Shown: positions 1-10,992 of the stretch, one piece after another
How positions within the stretch are numbered: the stretch's first letter is position 1
Layout: every line of letters starts with the position of its first letter
Assembly: GCA_038232515.1 (NCBI GenBank)
Contig: JBBSHS010000054.1
Coordinates: 1-18,163, forward strand
Origin: JBBSHS01 sp038232515
Lineage (GTDB): Bacteria > Actinomycetota > Acidimicrobiia > Acidimicrobiales > JAUJNH01
DNA: 18,163 nucleotides
Direction: 5' to 3'
Translations under genes and position numbers: made by a program
Notes under the pieces: model-generated
What the model saw: the letters and a program-made list of their open reading frames with translations, nothing else
Told to the model about the DNA's origin: nothing
Databases searched by the model: none

Positions 1-1
1 C

Positions 2-2530
<2,529 letters not shown>

Positions 2531-2579
2531 GGGGAGCGGGAAGCGGCGAAGCTCGAGGCGCCGGCAGGGGCCCGAGGTG

Positions 2580-3674
2580 TCACACGATGTCGAGCATGCG
2601 CTGCAGGGCCACCCGGGCCCACTCGGCCGTTTCGGCTGGCACGGTGATGCGGTTGTGGACCTCACCGGCCACGAGGCCCTCCAGCACCCAGGCCAGGTGA
2701 GCGGCGTCGATGCGGAACATGGTCGAGCACGGGCAGACGAGCGGGTCGAGGGAGACCACGGTGACCTCGGGGTACTCGGCGGCCAGGCGCTGCACCAGGT
2801 GGATCTCGGTGGCCACGGCGATGACGGAGCCGGCCGGCGCGGCGGCGACGGCCTTGATGATGAAGTCGGTCGACCCGACCTGGTCGGCCAGTTCCACCAG
2901 CTCGTGGGCGCACTCGGGGTGGGCCATGACGATGCCGTCGGGGTGGGCGGCCCGGAAGTCGGCCACGTGCACGGGCTGGAAGCGCTGGTGCACCGAGCAG
3001 TGGCCCTTCCAGAGCAGGAAGGTCGCATCCTTGACGTCGCGCTCCTCCAGGCCGCCGGCTTCGAGACGGGGATTCCACACCCGCATGTCGGCGGCGGCGT
3101 AGCCCAGCTGGAAGGCGGTGTTGCGGCCGAGGTGCTGATCGGGGAAGAACAGGACCTTGTCGCCCCTGGCCAGCGCCCAGCTCAGCACCGCCCGGGCATT
3201 GGAGGACGTGCACACGGCGCCGCCGTTGCGGCCGACGAAGGCCTTGAGGTCGGCGGAGGAGTTCATGTACGTGATGGGTACCGTGCGGCTCAGATCGGTC
3301 ACCGACCCCAGCGCCTCCCACGCCTCCTCGACCGAGTCGAGGTCGGCCATGTCGGCCATCGAACAGCCGGCGTTGAGGTCGGGCAGCACCACCTGCACGT
3401 GGTCGCCGGTGAGGATGTCGGCCGACTCGGCCATGAAGTGCACGCCGCAGAAGACGACGAGCTCGACGTCGGCGGCATCGGCGGCCATGCGGGACAGGCC
3501 GAAGGAGTCGCCCCGCCGGTCGGCCCAGCGCATGACCTCGTCGCGCTGGTAGTGGTGGCCGAGGACGAGCAGCCGGGAGCCGAGAGCTGACTTGGCCGAT
3601 CCGATCCATTCGTGGAGCTGTTCCGGCGCGGCTCTGGAGTAGCGCTCGGCGAGCGGGCTTTGGAGGCGGAGCAT
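2580..3674 (-). CDS. nadA: NadA, quinolinate synthase
   Basis: NadA condenses iminoaspartate with dihydroxyacetone phosphate to quinolinate in de novo NAD synthesis and carries a [4Fe-4S] cluster. The 364-residue protein shows GHHYQRDEV (39-47), VVFCGVHFMAESADIL (73-88), DLNAGCSMADM (99-109), VCTSSNA (154-160), FFPDQHLGRNT (177-187), GHCSVHQRF (224-232) and CPCSTM (314-319). Cys104, Cys226 and Cys316 have spacing like the three cluster ligands known in the family. I chose the ATG at 3674-3672 because GGAGGT lies 10 nt upstream and the protein then begins at the usual family length. The frame stays open for another 108 codons upstream, but that part is low-complexity translation across the intergenic palindrome. 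The gene is divergent from uvrC and convergent with uvrA. The usual partners nadB and nadC are not beside it in this window. Confidence 0.95.
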   Translation of the reverse strand: MLRLQSPLAERYSRAAPEQLHEWIGSAKSALGSRLLVLGHHYQRDEVMRWADRRGDSFGLSRMAADAADVELVVFCGVHFMAESADILTGDHVQVVLPDLNAGCSMADMADLDSVEEAWEALGSVTDLSRTVPITYMNSSADLKAFVGRNGGAVCTSSNARAVLSWALARGDKVLFFPDQHLGRNTAFQLGYAAADMRVWNPRLEAGGLEERDVKDATFLLWKGHCSVHQRFQPVHVADFRAAHPDGIVMAHPECAHELVELADQVGSTDFIIKAVAAAPAGSVIAVATEIHLVQRLAAEYPEVTVVSLDPLVCPCSTMFRIDAAHLAWVLEGLVAGEVHNRITVPAETAEWARVALQRMLDIV

Positions 3675-3823
3675 GTGGGTTGTGACCTCCGATGAGGGTG
3701 CACACCAGCGATATGACCGGCGGGGACAGCCTGGTCGCCCATCCGCGGGGATGTCGGTCTCGAGGTGTTGAGGGAGCCGGATACCAGGCCGGCGTCCCCA
3801 CTGTACGCCAGACGGCCAGACTT

Positions 3824-3868
3824 CCGCGAGATTGGGTCGGCCGGTGGCCACGCCACCCAATCTCGCGG
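3824..3868. repeat. Palindromic element, compact copy (copy A)
   Basis: The arms CCGCGAGATTGGGT (3824-3837) and ACCCAATCTCGCGG (3855-3868) are perfect 14-bp inverted repeats around a 17-nt centre. The centre also holds GGTGGC/GCCACC (3843-3848 and 3852-3857), which can pair instead of the innermost outer bases. The outer arms match the two longer copies at 5775 and 17776; this copy looks like a shortened version lacking the loop and half of the inner arms. It lies in the 244-bp space between the divergent nadA and uvrC starts, so it sits in the promoter region of both. Confidence 0.85.
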
Positions 3869-3918
3869 GTCGCCGCGATCGCCGGCAGCCAGGGCGGCGA
3901 CGGCAGACTGGGGCGGTC

Positions 3919-5823
3919 ATGGTGCAGCGCCCGCCTACCGGCTCGATACCCGACCGACCCGGCTCGTACCAGTTCAAGGACCGGGACGGCCGGGTCATCT
4001 ACGTGGGCAAGGCCAAGTCGCTGCGGTCGCGGCTGTCCAACTATTTCCAGTCCTACCTGCCCCCCCGCACGGCCCAGATGGTGGCGTCGGCGGAGACGGT
4101 CGAGTGGATCGAGGTGGACAACGAGGTCGACGCCCTGATGCTGGAGTACAACCTCATCAAGGCGCACCGGCCCCGGTTCAACATCCGGCTTCGGGACGAC
4201 AAGAGCTACCCGTTCCTGGCCGTGACGCTGAGTGAGGAGTGGCCGCGGGCCATGGTGCGCCGGGGGGCCAAGGAGAAGGGCACCCGCTACTTCGGGCCCT
4301 TCGCCCACGCCTACGCCATCCGGGAGACGCTCGACCTGCTGCTGCGCACCTTCCCCATCCGCACCTGCAGCGAGAACAAGTTCAACCGCCATGCCAAGCA
4401 GGGGCGCCCGTGCCTGCTGTTCGACATCGAGAAGTGCGCGGGGCCGTGTGTGGGCGCTATCGGTCCGGCGGACTACGACAACCTCGTCCAGGAGCTGATC
4501 GACTTCCTCGACGGCGACACCCAGACGGTGGTGCAGCGCCTGCGTGACGAGATGCTGGCGGCCAGCGACGCCCTGGAGTTCGAGCGGGCGGCCCGGCTGC
4601 GGGACCGCCTGGCTAGCGTGCGCAAGGCCATCGAGCGCCAGCAGATGGTGACCGAGCGGCCCGAGGACCTCGACGTGCTGGGCCTGGCCGAGGACGAGCT
4701 GGAGGCTGCCATCCAGGTGTTCTATGTGCGCCGGGGCCGGGTGGTGGGCCGCAAGGGGTTCATCGTGGACAAGGTCGAGGACGTCGACCGGCCCCAGCTC
4801 ATGAGCCGGGTCGTGCAGGAGCTGTACGCCGACCCGCCGCTGGGGGTCCCCAAGGAGGTGCTGGTCCCCGACGAGCCGGACGACGCCGACGTGCTGGAGA
4901 CGTGGCTGTCGGGCCGGCGGGGGAGCCGGGTGGAGATCCGGGTGCCCCAGCGGGGGGACAAGCGGTCGCTGCAGGAGACCGTGACCCGCAACGCCAGCGA
5001 GGAGTTCCTGCGCCACCGCCTGAAGCGGGCTGCCGACCACAACGCCCGGGCCAAAGCCCTCAACGCCCTGCAGGACGCCCTCGACCTGCCCGAGGCGCCC
5101 CTGCGCATCGAGTGCTTCGACATGAGCCACATCCAGGGCAGCGACTACGTGGGCTCGATGGTGGTGATGGAGGACGGGCTGGCCAAGCCCAACCAGTACC
5201 GCCGCTTCAAGGTCCGCACGGTGGACGGCAACGACGACTTCGCGGCCATGGAGGAGTGCGTGCACCGGCGCTTCGCGGCGTATGTGGCCGAGCGCGACCG
5301 GCCGGTTGGGGAGCGGCCGGGCAGGTTCTCCTACCCGCCCCAGCTCCTGCTCATCGACGGTGGCAAGGGCCAGCTGAGCCGGGCCGTGAAGGCGCTGGAG
5401 GAACTCGGCCTGGACGACGAGATCCCCGTGGCCAGCCTGGCCAAGCAGTTCGAGGAGGTGTACCTGCCGGGGCGTGCCGAGCCGGTGCGGATCCCCCGCA
5501 CGTCAGAGGCGCTCTACCTGCTGCAGCGCGTCCGGGACGAGGCCCACCGCTTTGCCATCACCTACCACCGATCACTGCGGGCCAAGCGCATGACCACCTC
5601 GGTCCTCGACGACATCCACGGCCTGGGGCCGACCCGCAAGAAGCGGCTCGTACAGCAGTTCGGCTCGTTGAAGGCGGTGCGCCTGGCCACCATCGAGGAC
5701 CTGCTGGCCGTCTCCTGGCTGCCCGAGGCCGTGGCCCGGGCCGTCTACACCAAGCTGCACGCCCAGCCCGACGGCGCGAGATTGGGTCGCCGGGTGGCCT
5801 TCGGGGCCAATTTTCGGGGCTGA
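3919..5823 (+). CDS. uvrC: UvrC, excinuclease ABC subunit C
   Basis: UvrC makes both incisions flanking a lesion after UvrA/UvrB recognition. The 634-residue product has the N-terminal GIY-YIG nuclease (PGSYQFK and VIYVGKAKSLRSRL, about residues 14-39). A cysteine set follows, Cys150, Cys165, Cys173 and Cys177 (TCSENKF...CAGPC), matching the four-cysteine iron-sulfur pattern reported for UvrC. Then come the UVR motif (about 210-235, EFERAARLRDRL), the RNase H-like incision domain (ECFDMSHIQGSDYVGSMV, LLLIDGGKGQLSRA) and the helix-hairpin-helix end (IHGLGPTRKKRLVQQFGS). I chose ATG 3919 because the GIY-YIG domain begins just after it; only a weak GGGGCGG lies upstream, and the open frame further upstream enters palindrome copy A. 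The C-terminal residues after LHAQPDGA are read from palindrome copy B, which also supplies the TGA stop. The family normally ends at the helix-hairpin-helix, so this tail is probably an acquired appendage. Confidence 0.95.
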   Translation: MVQRPPTGSIPDRPGSYQFKDRDGRVIYVGKAKSLRSRLSNYFQSYLPPRTAQMVASAETVEWIEVDNEVDALMLEYNLIKAHRPRFNIRLRDDKSYPFLAVTLSEEWPRAMVRRGAKEKGTRYFGPFAHAYAIRETLDLLLRTFPIRTCSENKFNRHAKQGRPCLLFDIEKCAGPCVGAIGPADYDNLVQELIDFLDGDTQTVVQRLRDEMLAASDALEFERAARLRDRLASVRKAIERQQMVTERPEDLDVLGLAEDELEAAIQVFYVRRGRVVGRKGFIVDKVEDVDRPQLMSRVVQELYADPPLGVPKEVLVPDEPDDADVLETWLSGRRGSRVEIRVPQRGDKRSLQETVTRNASEEFLRHRLKRAADHNARAKALNALQDALDLPEAPLRIECFDMSHIQGSDYVGSMVVMEDGLAKPNQYRRFKVRTVDGNDDFAAMEECVHRRFAAYVAERDRPVGERPGRFSYPPQLLLIDGGKGQLSRAVKALEELGLDDEIPVASLAKQFEEVYLPGRAEPVRIPRTSEALYLLQRVRDEAHRFAITYHRSLRAKRMTTSVLDDIHGLGPTRKKRLVQQFGSLKAVRLATIEDLLAVSWLPEAVARAVYTKLHAQPDGARLGRRVAFGANFRG

Positions 5824-5849
5824 AGGCCACCGCACGACCCAATCTCGCG
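5775..5849. repeat. Palindromic element, long copy overlapping the 3' end of uvrC (copy B)
   Basis: The outer arms CGCGAGATTGGGTCG (5775-5789) and CGACCCAATCTCGCG (5835-5849) are a perfect 15-bp inverted repeat. The inner arms GGTGGCCTTC (5793-5802) and GAAGGCCACC (5822-5831) add a perfect 10-bp stem, leaving a 19-nt loop. The first 49 bases are coding for the end of UvrC, and the uvrC stop TGA (5821-5823) falls where loop and inner right arm meet. The architecture matches copy C base for base in length. It could act as a 3' stem-loop for the uvrC transcript, but no T-run follows. Confidence 0.9.
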
Positions 5850-5883
5850 GTTTGCCGGTTGGGGGGCGTGGGATGCTGGGCCG

Positions 5884-6627
5884 ATGGCGGCCGTTGGAGA
5901 CGACGCTCCGGCCGACGGCGACCTGTGGGAGCGCAACGCCGGCTGGTGGCAGCAGGAGTTCACCCAGGGAGCGGACGCCGAGTACACCGAGCAAATCCTC
6001 CCGCTGGCCGCCGCCCACCTGGCCGGGGCCCGGCGGGTGCTGGACGTGGGCACGGGCGAGGGCCAGGTGGCCCGGCTGGCCGCAGGGGCGGGGCCAACGG
6101 TCGTGGGTGTGGACCCCACGTGGGCCCAGGTGGCCGAGGCCCGCCGCCGCGCCGGCGGCCCCGCCTACTGCCGGGCCGAAGCCGCCGCCCTGCCCGTGCG
6201 CAGCGGGTCCATGGACGCGGTGGTCGCCTGCCTGGTCTTCGAGCACATCCGCGACGTCGACGCTGCCATCGCCGAGGTGGGCCGCGTCCTGTCGGCAGGC
6301 GGACGGTTCTGCTTCTTCCTCAACCACCCGCTGCTGCAGACGCCGGGGTCCGGATGGATCGACGACCGCATCCTGGAGGAGCAGTACTGGCGCATCGGCC
6401 CCTACCTGGTGGAGGACGAGAGCGACGAGGAGGTGGAGAAGGGTGTCTTCATCCCGTTCATCCACCGGCCCCTGTCCCGCTACGTCAACGCCATGGCCGC
6501 CAACGGCCTGCTGGTCACCCACATGGCCGAGCCGGTGCCGCCACCCGGCTTCCTGGCCCGGGCCGCCGAGTACGAGGCCGCGGCCACGATCCCCCGGCTG
6601 CTGTTCCTGCGGGCCGAGAAGCACTGA
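5884..6627 (+). CDS. Class I SAM-dependent methyltransferase, substrate unknown
   Basis: The 247-residue protein has the Rossmann methyltransferase core: motif I VLDVGTGEG (52-60), the acidic end of strand 2 in VVGVDPT (Asp77), a motif like AEAAALPV around residue 100, and the VVACLVFEHIRDVDAAIAEVGRVLSAGGRF segment typical of small-molecule and UbiE/Methyltransf_11-like enzymes. The substrate cannot be read from sequence. The ATG at 5884 comes 60 bp after the uvrC stop, right behind palindrome copy B. No Shine-Dalgarno sequence is visible; a GATGCT hexamer lies 6 nt before the ATG, which could be a -10 box for a leaderless transcript. It sits between uvrC and rapZ, 72 bp ahead of the latter. 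It is not part of the uvrC-rapZ block I know from other actinobacteria, so it may be a lineage-specific insertion. Confidence 0.88.
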   Translation: MAAVGDDAPADGDLWERNAGWWQQEFTQGADAEYTEQILPLAAAHLAGARRVLDVGTGEGQVARLAAGAGPTVVGVDPTWAQVAEARRRAGGPAYCRAEAAALPVRSGSMDAVVACLVFEHIRDVDAAIAEVGRVLSAGGRFCFFLNHPLLQTPGSGWIDDRILEEQYWRIGPYLVEDESDEEVEKGVFIPFIHRPLSRYVNAMAANGLLVTHMAEPVPPPGFLARAAEYEAAATIPRLLFLRAEKH

Positions 6628-6699
6628 ACCGGGCCGCGGCACCGCCCCGCCATGGGGAATGTCCCCGACTTTGGGCCCGCAGGGTGCGACACTGCGCCT

Positions 6700-7575
6700 G
6701 TGACCGAGTTCGTCGTGATCGCCGGGCTGTCGGGCGCCGGCCGCTCCACCGCGGCCAACGCGTTCGAGGACCTCGGGTGGTACGTCATCGACAATCTGCC
6801 GCCCACGCTCATCCCCCAGGTGGCCGAGCTGGCATCCCGCCAGGGCCCGGGGCCCGACACGTCGCGGGTGGCGCTGGTGGTGGGGCGCACGGCCCCGGCC
6901 GGCGACCGCCTGCTCCCGGCCGTGCGCCAGCTGCGCGAGTCGGGGGTGCGGGTACGGGTCCTGTTCCTCGATGCTCCCGACGACGTGCTGGTGCGCCGCT
7001 TCGAGGACCGCCGCCGCCGGCACCCGCTGTCCGACACGGGCCCGACCGAGCGGCGGCAGGTGGCGGCCAGTATCGCCGCCGAACGCGAGCTGCTCGACCC
7101 GGTCAAGTCCGAGGCCGACCTGGTGCTGGACACGGGCGAGCTGAACGTGAACCAGCTGCGGGACCGGTTGGTGGAGCTGTTCACGGCGGCCGACGCCCTC
7201 GGCCGCATGACCACGTCGGTGGTGAGCTTCGGCTTCAAGCACGGCCTGCCCCTCGACGCCGACATGGTCTTCGACGTCCGCTTCCTGCCCAACCCCCACT
7301 GGGTGCCCGAGCTGCAACCCCTCACCGGCCTTGACCTGCCGGTGCGTGACTACGTGCTGAGCCAGCCCGCCACCACCGCCTTCATCGACAAGGTCGACGA
7401 CATCCTGGGCATCCTGCTGCCGGCGTTCGCCCAGGAGGGCAAGGCCTACCTCACCATCGCCGTCGGCTGCACGGGCGGCCGGCACCGGTCGGTGGTGGTG
7501 GCCGAGGAGGTGGCCGACCGCATCGCCGGCCGCGGCCTGAACCCCCAGCTCCACCATCGCGACGTGAAGCGGTAG
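6700..7575 (+). CDS. rapZ: RapZ/YvcJ-family nucleotide-binding protein
   Basis: RapZ proteins bind nucleotides and, in E. coli, act as an RNase adapter controlling glucosamine-6-phosphate synthase through small RNAs; the actinobacterial role is less clear. With the GTG start at 6700 the product has 291 residues, the usual family length. It begins with TEFVVIAGLSGAGRST, so the P-loop (residues 9-17) has Arg15 in place of the usual lysine, a form I recall as common in actinobacterial members. EDLGWYVIDNLPP follows, then the C-terminal domain with FGFKHGLP, DVRFLPNPHW and GCTGGRHRSV, all typical. An in-frame upstream ATG at 6652 would add 16 unconserved residues. There is no good Shine-Dalgarno; GACACT lies 6 nt before the GTG and may be a -10 box. 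The usual next genes yvcK and whiA are missing, and gap follows after 127 bp. Confidence 0.93.
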   Translation: MTEFVVIAGLSGAGRSTAANAFEDLGWYVIDNLPPTLIPQVAELASRQGPGPDTSRVALVVGRTAPAGDRLLPAVRQLRESGVRVRVLFLDAPDDVLVRRFEDRRRRHPLSDTGPTERRQVAASIAAERELLDPVKSEADLVLDTGELNVNQLRDRLVELFTAADALGRMTTSVVSFGFKHGLPLDADMVFDVRFLPNPHWVPELQPLTGLDLPVRDYVLSQPATTAFIDKVDDILGILLPAFAQEGKAYLTIAVGCTGGRHRSVVVAEEVADRIAGRGLNPQLHHRDVKR

Positions 7576-7576
7576 C

Positions 7577-7593
7577 GCCGCCCGCCCGGCGGC
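7577..7593 (+). terminator. Short GC hairpin after rapZ, possible terminator
   Basis: GCCGCC (7577-7582) and GGCGGC (7588-7593) form a 6-bp stem with a 5-nt loop one base after the rapZ stop codon. No T-run follows, so intrinsic termination is uncertain; such a stem is also easy to find by chance at this GC content. Confidence 0.25.
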
Positions 7594-7702
7594 AACGGCC
7601 CGAGCCGGCACCCGGCCCAGTCGACACCCGGCGTTTTCGTGGCGGCCGGCCGTCTGTGTGGCATAGGCTCCGCCGTCACACCAGGCGAAAGCGAGCGTCC
7701 AC

Positions 7703-8713
<1,011 letters not shown>

Positions 8714-8774
8714 CGGCGGGCGGCGAGCGAAGCGAGCTGTGAGCCGACCGGCCCTCTGAGCGGGGAGAGAGACC

Positions 8775-9920
8775 ATGGCCGCCTCCGTGCCCGTCCTGGA
8801 GGACCTGCCCGACCCCAAGGGCAAGCGGGTTCTCCTACGGGCCGACTTCAACGTGCCCCTGTCCGACGGCCACATCGAGGATGACCTGCGCATCCGGGCG
8901 GCGCTGCCCACCATCGAGTGGCTGGTCGACCATGGCGCCCACGTCACCGCCTGCTCGCACCTGGGCCGGCCCAAGGGCAAGCCGGATGACAGCTTTTCCA
9001 TGGCCCCGGTCCGCCACCGGCTGAACGAGCTCCTGGGCGACCGGGCCGAGCACGTCGAGCTGCTGGAGAACCTCCGCTTCGACCCGGGCGAAGAGGCCAA
9101 CGACCCGGCCTTCGTCGAGCGGTTGTGCGAGGGCCAGGACGTGTACGTCGACGACGCCTTCGGGGCCGCCCACCGCGCCCACGCCTCCATCGTCGGCCCA
9201 CCTTCGCGTGGCCTACCGTCGGCCGCCGGCCGCCTGCTGGCCCAGGAGGTCGAGGTGCTGAGCGGCCTCCTGGACGAGCCCCGCCGCCCGTTCGTGGCCG
9301 TGCTGGGCGGGTCGAAGGTCAGCGACAAGCTGGGCGTGATCGAGGCATTGCTGCCCAGAGTCGACGCGCTGGTCATCGGCGGCGGCATGTGCTTCACCTT
9401 CCTCAAGGCCCTCGGCCACGAGGTCGGCGACTCGTTGCTCGAGGAGGACCAGGTCGGCGTCTGCCGCAGCTTCCTGGACGGCGACGCCAGGATCCTGCTG
9501 CCCTCCGACATCGTGGCCCTGTCGGCCGATGGCGAGATCGGCGACCCTTCGGCCGGCGGCGAGGTGCGCCAGATGGGCCCGTCGGTGCCGGCGGGGTGGA
9601 AGGGACTCGACATCGGCCCCGGGTCGGCGGCCGAGTTCGGCGACGAGATAACCCAGGCCGGCACCGTGTTGTGGAACGGCCCCATGGGGGTGTTCGAGGA
9701 TGACCGATTCGCCGCCGGCACCCGGCACGTGGCCGAGGCTGTGGCCAGGACCAAGGCGTTCACCGTGGTGGGAGGGGGCGACTCGGCCAGCGCCCTGGCC
9801 CAGTTCGGCCTGGCCGACGATGTCGACTGGGTGAGCACGGGCGGCGGCGCCAGCCTCGAGCTCATCGAGCAGGGTGACCTCCCCGGCCTCCAGGCTCTCC
9901 GAGGCGGGAACAGGACGTGA
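8775..9920 (+). CDS. pgk: Phosphoglycerate kinase
   Basis: Pgk transfers phosphate from 1,3-bisphosphoglycerate to ADP, the step after Gap. The 381-residue protein shows RADFNVPL (22-29), SHLGRPKG (about 61-68), ENLRFDPGEEAND, LGGSKVSDKL, NGPMGVFE, GGGDSASAL (from 333) and STGGGASLELIE (from 354), so both substrate lobes are intact. It is slightly shorter than the usual 390-400 residues. The ATG at 8775 has a good ribosome binding site (GGGGAGAGAGACC) just upstream. Its TGA stop (9918-9920) overlaps the GTG start of tpiA, which suggests translational coupling within a glycolytic operon. Confidence 0.97.
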   Translation: MAASVPVLEDLPDPKGKRVLLRADFNVPLSDGHIEDDLRIRAALPTIEWLVDHGAHVTACSHLGRPKGKPDDSFSMAPVRHRLNELLGDRAEHVELLENLRFDPGEEANDPAFVERLCEGQDVYVDDAFGAAHRAHASIVGPPSRGLPSAAGRLLAQEVEVLSGLLDEPRRPFVAVLGGSKVSDKLGVIEALLPRVDALVIGGGMCFTFLKALGHEVGDSLLEEDQVGVCRSFLDGDARILLPSDIVALSADGEIGDPSAGGEVRQMGPSVPAGWKGLDIGPGSAAEFGDEITQAGTVLWNGPMGVFEDDRFAAGTRHVAEAVARTKAFTVVGGGDSASALAQFGLADDVDWVSTGGGASLELIEQGDLPGLQALRGGNRT

Positions 9921-10699
9921 ACCCCGCCCGCAAGCCCATCATCTCGGGCAACTGGAAAATGAACCTCGACCACTTCGAGGCCCTCCAGCATGTGCAGAGG
10001 CTGAGCTACGCGTTGGTGGCGCAGGACTTCGAGGCGGCCGACGTGACCGTGCACCCGCCCTTCACCGACATCCGCACCGTCCAGACGGTCATCGACGCCG
10101 AGAGGATGAGCATCCAGTTGGGCGCCCAACAGTGCCATTGGCAGGCCAGGGGCGCCTTCACCGGCGAGGTGAGCGCGGTGATGCTGGCCAAGCTCAACGT
10201 GCGCTATGTCATCGTCGGCCATTCCGAGCGCCGCCAGCTGTTCGCCGAGACCGATGAGATGGTCAACGACAAGGTCAAGGCCGTCCTGGCCAACGCCATG
10301 ACGCCCATCATGTGCGTCGGCGAGACGCTCGACGAGCGGGAGGCGGGCGGCACCGAGGCCAAGGTCGACGGCCAGGTCCGCGAAGGGCTGGCCGGCGTGA
10401 GGGGCGACCAGGTGGCCGGGCTGGTCATCGCCTACGAACCCATCTGGGCCATCGGCACCGACCGCACCGCCACCCCCGGCGACGCCCAGACGGTGTGCGG
10501 GCTCATCCGTCGCGTGGTGGGGGAGACGGCCGGCGACGACGCCGCCGCGTCGGTCCGCATCCAGTACGGCGGGTCGGTCAAAGCCTCCAACGCCGCCGAC
10601 CTGCTGACCCAGGCCGACGTAGACGGCCTGCTGGTCGGAGGAGCCAGCCTCGACCCCGACGAGCTGGCCCGGATCGCCCAGGCCGTCCACGCCGGCTGA
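9917..10699 (+). CDS. tpiA: Triosephosphate isomerase
   Basis: TpiA interconverts dihydroxyacetone phosphate and glyceraldehyde 3-phosphate. The 260-residue protein has the whole active site: Asn12 and Lys14 in SGNWKMN, His102 in VGHSERR, Glu174 in AYEPIWAIGT followed by the mobile loop, and the phosphate-binding YGGSVKASN and GLLVGGASL near the end. The start is GTG at 9917, overlapping the pgk stop by 4 bases (GTGA). AGGA lies very close upstream, so translation probably depends on ribosomes finishing pgk. secG starts 26 bp after its stop. Confidence 0.97.
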   Translation: MNPARKPIISGNWKMNLDHFEALQHVQRLSYALVAQDFEAADVTVHPPFTDIRTVQTVIDAERMSIQLGAQQCHWQARGAFTGEVSAVMLAKLNVRYVIVGHSERRQLFAETDEMVNDKVKAVLANAMTPIMCVGETLDEREAGGTEAKVDGQVREGLAGVRGDQVAGLVIAYEPIWAIGTDRTATPGDAQTVCGLIRRVVGETAGDDAAASVRIQYGGSVKASNAADLLTQADVDGLLVGGASLDPDELARIAQAVHAG

Positions 10700-10725
10700 G
10701 CGGTCAGGCTAACCTGACGGCCGCC

Positions 10726-10992
10726 ATGCTCCCTGTGCTCGCGCTACTAGGTAAGACCGGCTACGCCACCGCCGCCATCGTCCTCGTGCACGTCGTGCTC
10801 TCGCTCAGCCTCATCTTCCTGGTGCTGCTGCACAGCGGCCGGGGCAGCGGTCTCTCGGACATGTTCGGCGGCGGCATGGGCCAGGCCGCGGCGGGCAGCA
10901 CCATGGCCGAGCGCAACCTCGACCGCATCACCATCGGGTTCGCCATCGCCTTCGGCTTCACCACCATGATCCTCGCCATCCGCCTTCAGTAG
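10726..10992 (+). CDS. secG: SecG, preprotein translocase subunit
   Basis: SecG is the small, non-essential partner of SecYE in the inner-membrane protein-export channel. The 88-residue protein has the family layout: first helix (about 14-35, TAAIVLVHVVLSLSLIFLVLL), the cytoplasmic loop with the hallmark HSGRGSGLSDMFGGGMG (36-52), then a second helix (about 68-85). I chose the ATG at 10726, which puts the first helix at the right place; the frame is open far upstream but there it is only a shadow of tpiA. TAACCT at 10711-10716 could be a -10 box close to the start. secG after tpiA is the normal actinobacterial order. A minus-strand reading frame overlaps almost the whole gene. Confidence 0.93.
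   Translation: MLPVLALLGKTGYATAAIVLVHVVLSLSLIFLVLLHSGRGSGLSDMFGGGMGQAAAGSTMAERNLDRITIGFAIAFGFTTMILAIRLQ

Noticed and set aside
2531..2579. Possible bidirectional terminator between uvrA and nadA
   Set aside because: Only weak, interrupted pairing (CTCG...CGAG) is visible and no T-run occurs on either strand.
3832..3918. Upstream TTG start for uvrC adding 29 residues
   Set aside because: The added residues are low-complexity translation of palindrome copy A and intergenic DNA; the GIY-YIG domain begins right after the ATG at 3919.
8723..8737. Direct repeat GCGAGC-GAA-GCGAGC between gap and pgk
   Set aside because: Only two 6-base units in a GC-rich gap; too short to call a repeat element or a binding site.
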